From contig OW285195.1 of the NCBI GenBank assembly GCA_935421135.1, forward strand, positions 12,368,391 through 12,432,390: a stretch of 64,000 nucleotides of DNA. The letters are read 5' to 3'. The position numbers and the translations under genes were made by a program. The stretch is from Bugulina stolonifera (Eukaryota; Bryozoa; Gymnolaemata; Cheilostomatida; Bugulidae). Shown here one piece after another: positions 62,500-64,000 of the stretch. The notes below the pieces were generated by a model. The model saw only the letters and a program-made list of their open reading frames with translations, made no database searches and was not told where the DNA came from. Every line of letters begins with the position of its first letter. Within the stretch, counting starts at the first letter, position 1.

Positions 62500-63600
62500 C
62501 AGAGTCGGGTCCAAGTCGACTTGCAAGTCAACAAGTCAAGTCATTTCTAAAATTTTGGAGGCAAGTCAAGTCCAAGTCAAGTCAGTGCTGCCTCAAGTCA
62601 AGTCAAGTCAAGTAATTTCTAAAATTTTGAAGGCAAGTCAAGTCGAAGTCAAGTCAGTGCTGCCTCAAGTCAAGTCAAGTCAAGTCAGCTGTCATGCAAG
62701 TCGCAAGTCAAGTCAAGTCAAAGTCAAGTCAAGTCGAAATGCAAGTCAAGTGGAAGATAACTTCAAAAAATTTTACATTTTTCAAAACATCATTTTTTTC
62801 TTTTAGTAGGCATTCCAATCCATGAAAAACCTATGCCAAGGTGTAGTAGGGCATGGACATGTATGTGATGCAATCATGGTAAAGAACTAGTCTATATAAG
62901 TAGTATTATTGGCACTACGGTCGAGACTGGTCATATAGTATTATATACTGTATATTGTAATGGTGATGCAGTGTTACATAGCGTATAAACAGCACATGGT
63001 ACAGCAAGGAGTGTCCACTGGCCAGTCCTGCAATTTAACTCTAGTAATTACTGCACGGCACATTGTATTCACTACTTACAGTCTTACACCCCACCTACAT
63101 TGTATGCTACACTTACACTACTTGCACTGTGTGTACTTGTGACTATGCATTGTCGTTGTGTAGTCTCACGTACGTACACACAGCTTAGATAGTGCCTGAA
63201 GTGTGTACCCTCATAGCTAACCTTGATATACTCTGAGTGCTGCTAGTAGCACTGATCTAGTAAAAATGATAATTAGGTAGGCAATTGAGACCTTTTTTCC
63301 ATGTTGGCTAAACACTGTACAAAATTTTTATTTGCCAGATTGACTTGGCAAAACCCAAGTCAAAATCACAAGTCATTCCTGTGTCCAAGTCAAGTCAAGT
63401 CAAGTCACATTGATGTGCAAGTCAAAGTCAAGTCAAAATCACAAGTCATTCATGTGTCCAAGTCAAGTCAAGTCAAGTCACATTGATGTGCAAGTCAAAG
63501 TCAAGTCAAGTCAGCAAGTTGGCAAGTCCAAGTCAAGTCGACTTGTGACTTGACTTGACTTGGCAAGTCAAGTCAAATCTATGACTTGGACCCAGCTCTG
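62500..63600. mobile_element. 1.1-kb non-autonomous hAT-type transposon with AAGTC subterminal arrays
   Basis: The left end CAGAGTCGGGTCCAAGTC and the inverse of the right end CAGAGCTGGGTCCAAGTC match at 16 of 18 positions. CAATTTAG flanks both ends (62492-62499 and 63601-63608), an 8-bp target-site duplication as made by hAT transposases, and the CAGAG start also fits that superfamily. Inside each end lie hundreds of bases of CAAGT/AAGTC repeats (62513-62755 and 63350-63575). The middle (62760-63340) is unique and non-coding; no transposase is present. Confidence 0.9.
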
Positions 63601-63608
63601 CAATTTAG

Positions 63609-64000
63609 GTACGTTATGTTCACAGACATTTTTGAGCTGTAGGATAATAATTCAGAACATTTTCTCTACCAAAGGAGGGTGTGCAATAGTTATTATTACA
63701 GCCCAGACCAGACACGTTGATCTCCTTTTCAAATAAAACCAGTACTTCTCCTTGCGGACTGTTGGCTGCGTAATCAATATGAAGACATTGTATAAGTATA
63801 ATAATTATATTATACTAAATATGGGACTTTGGCATAATAAACTCCATGCATGTAGAATAATTCTACTGTAATAAACTAACCAATTTTACTTCCCGCTATT
63901 AATCTCAGGTAAGAAGCCAGGATCTAAGGAGATTTGCATTTTTTCTAAATTGGGGTGGGGAAGGCACTTCACCAATGGCAAAGTATTATATGAGGCACAG
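63609..64000. other. window end, no supported gene
   Basis: About 120 bases at 63650-63770 are open in two overlapping minus-strand frames, but neither has recognisable content. Nothing else is seen. Confidence 0.35.

Noticed and set aside
63650..63770. Minus-strand coding exon near the window end
   Set aside because: Two overlapping frames are both open for the whole stretch, and neither encodes recognisable sequence.

Overview
The window is eukaryotic, from an animal (metazoan) nuclear genome. It is AT-rich, every recognisable gene is split by GT-AG introns of roughly 150 to 2900 bases, and it encodes an animal-type gene set: an ANKRD6/Diversin-like ankyrin protein, a BABAM1/MERIT40 homologue and two rhodopsin-class peptide-type GPCRs. 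The abundance of the words TACATGTA and TAGGCCTA, the aquatic-invertebrate style of the repeats and the diverged GPCR motifs suggest a marine or freshwater invertebrate, possibly an early-branching one. I cannot fix the phylum from the sequence alone.

Layout. 1-11381 (+): the 3' thirteen exons of an ANKRD6-like gene, with its 5' end outside the window. 12008-14750 (-): a seven-exon gene for a 306-residue repeat protein I do not recognise, tail-to-tail with the first gene. 14751-17239: a divergent upstream region with an IRF/ISRE-like element, a long imperfect palindrome and a tRNA-derived SINE. 17240-23153 (+): BABAM1, nine coding exons, with a coding minisatellite at its N-terminus and a 24-bp intronic minisatellite. 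24429-30112 (-) and 39311-46564 (+): two paralogous seven-exon GPCR genes with the same exon structure, 5' ends facing each other across about 9 kb. 46565-52538: gene-poor, with a 27-bp minisatellite in higher-order units, an (ATACA)n microsatellite, a tandem repeat of about 0.36-0.39 kb and SINE copies. 52799-58286 (-): a predicted chromatin protein with two zinc ribbons, a possible MADS-like segment, a very long Ser/Thr/Pro-rich exon, an AT-hook and a C-terminal chromodomain. 58287-64000: transposon-dense, with two broken non-LTR retrotransposon pieces and several non-autonomous DNA transposons, two of them with clean 8-bp target-site duplications.

Functional reading. BABAM1 is a subunit of the BRCA1-A and BRISC deubiquitinase complexes. 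ANKRD6 proteins act in Wnt/planar-polarity signalling. The GPCRs most resemble bombesin/endothelin-type peptide receptors but carry DRV instead of DRY. The chromodomain gene is the best candidate for a previously undescribed architecture. The genes are not an operon or cluster with a common task. The GPCR pair is the only sign of local duplication of genes.
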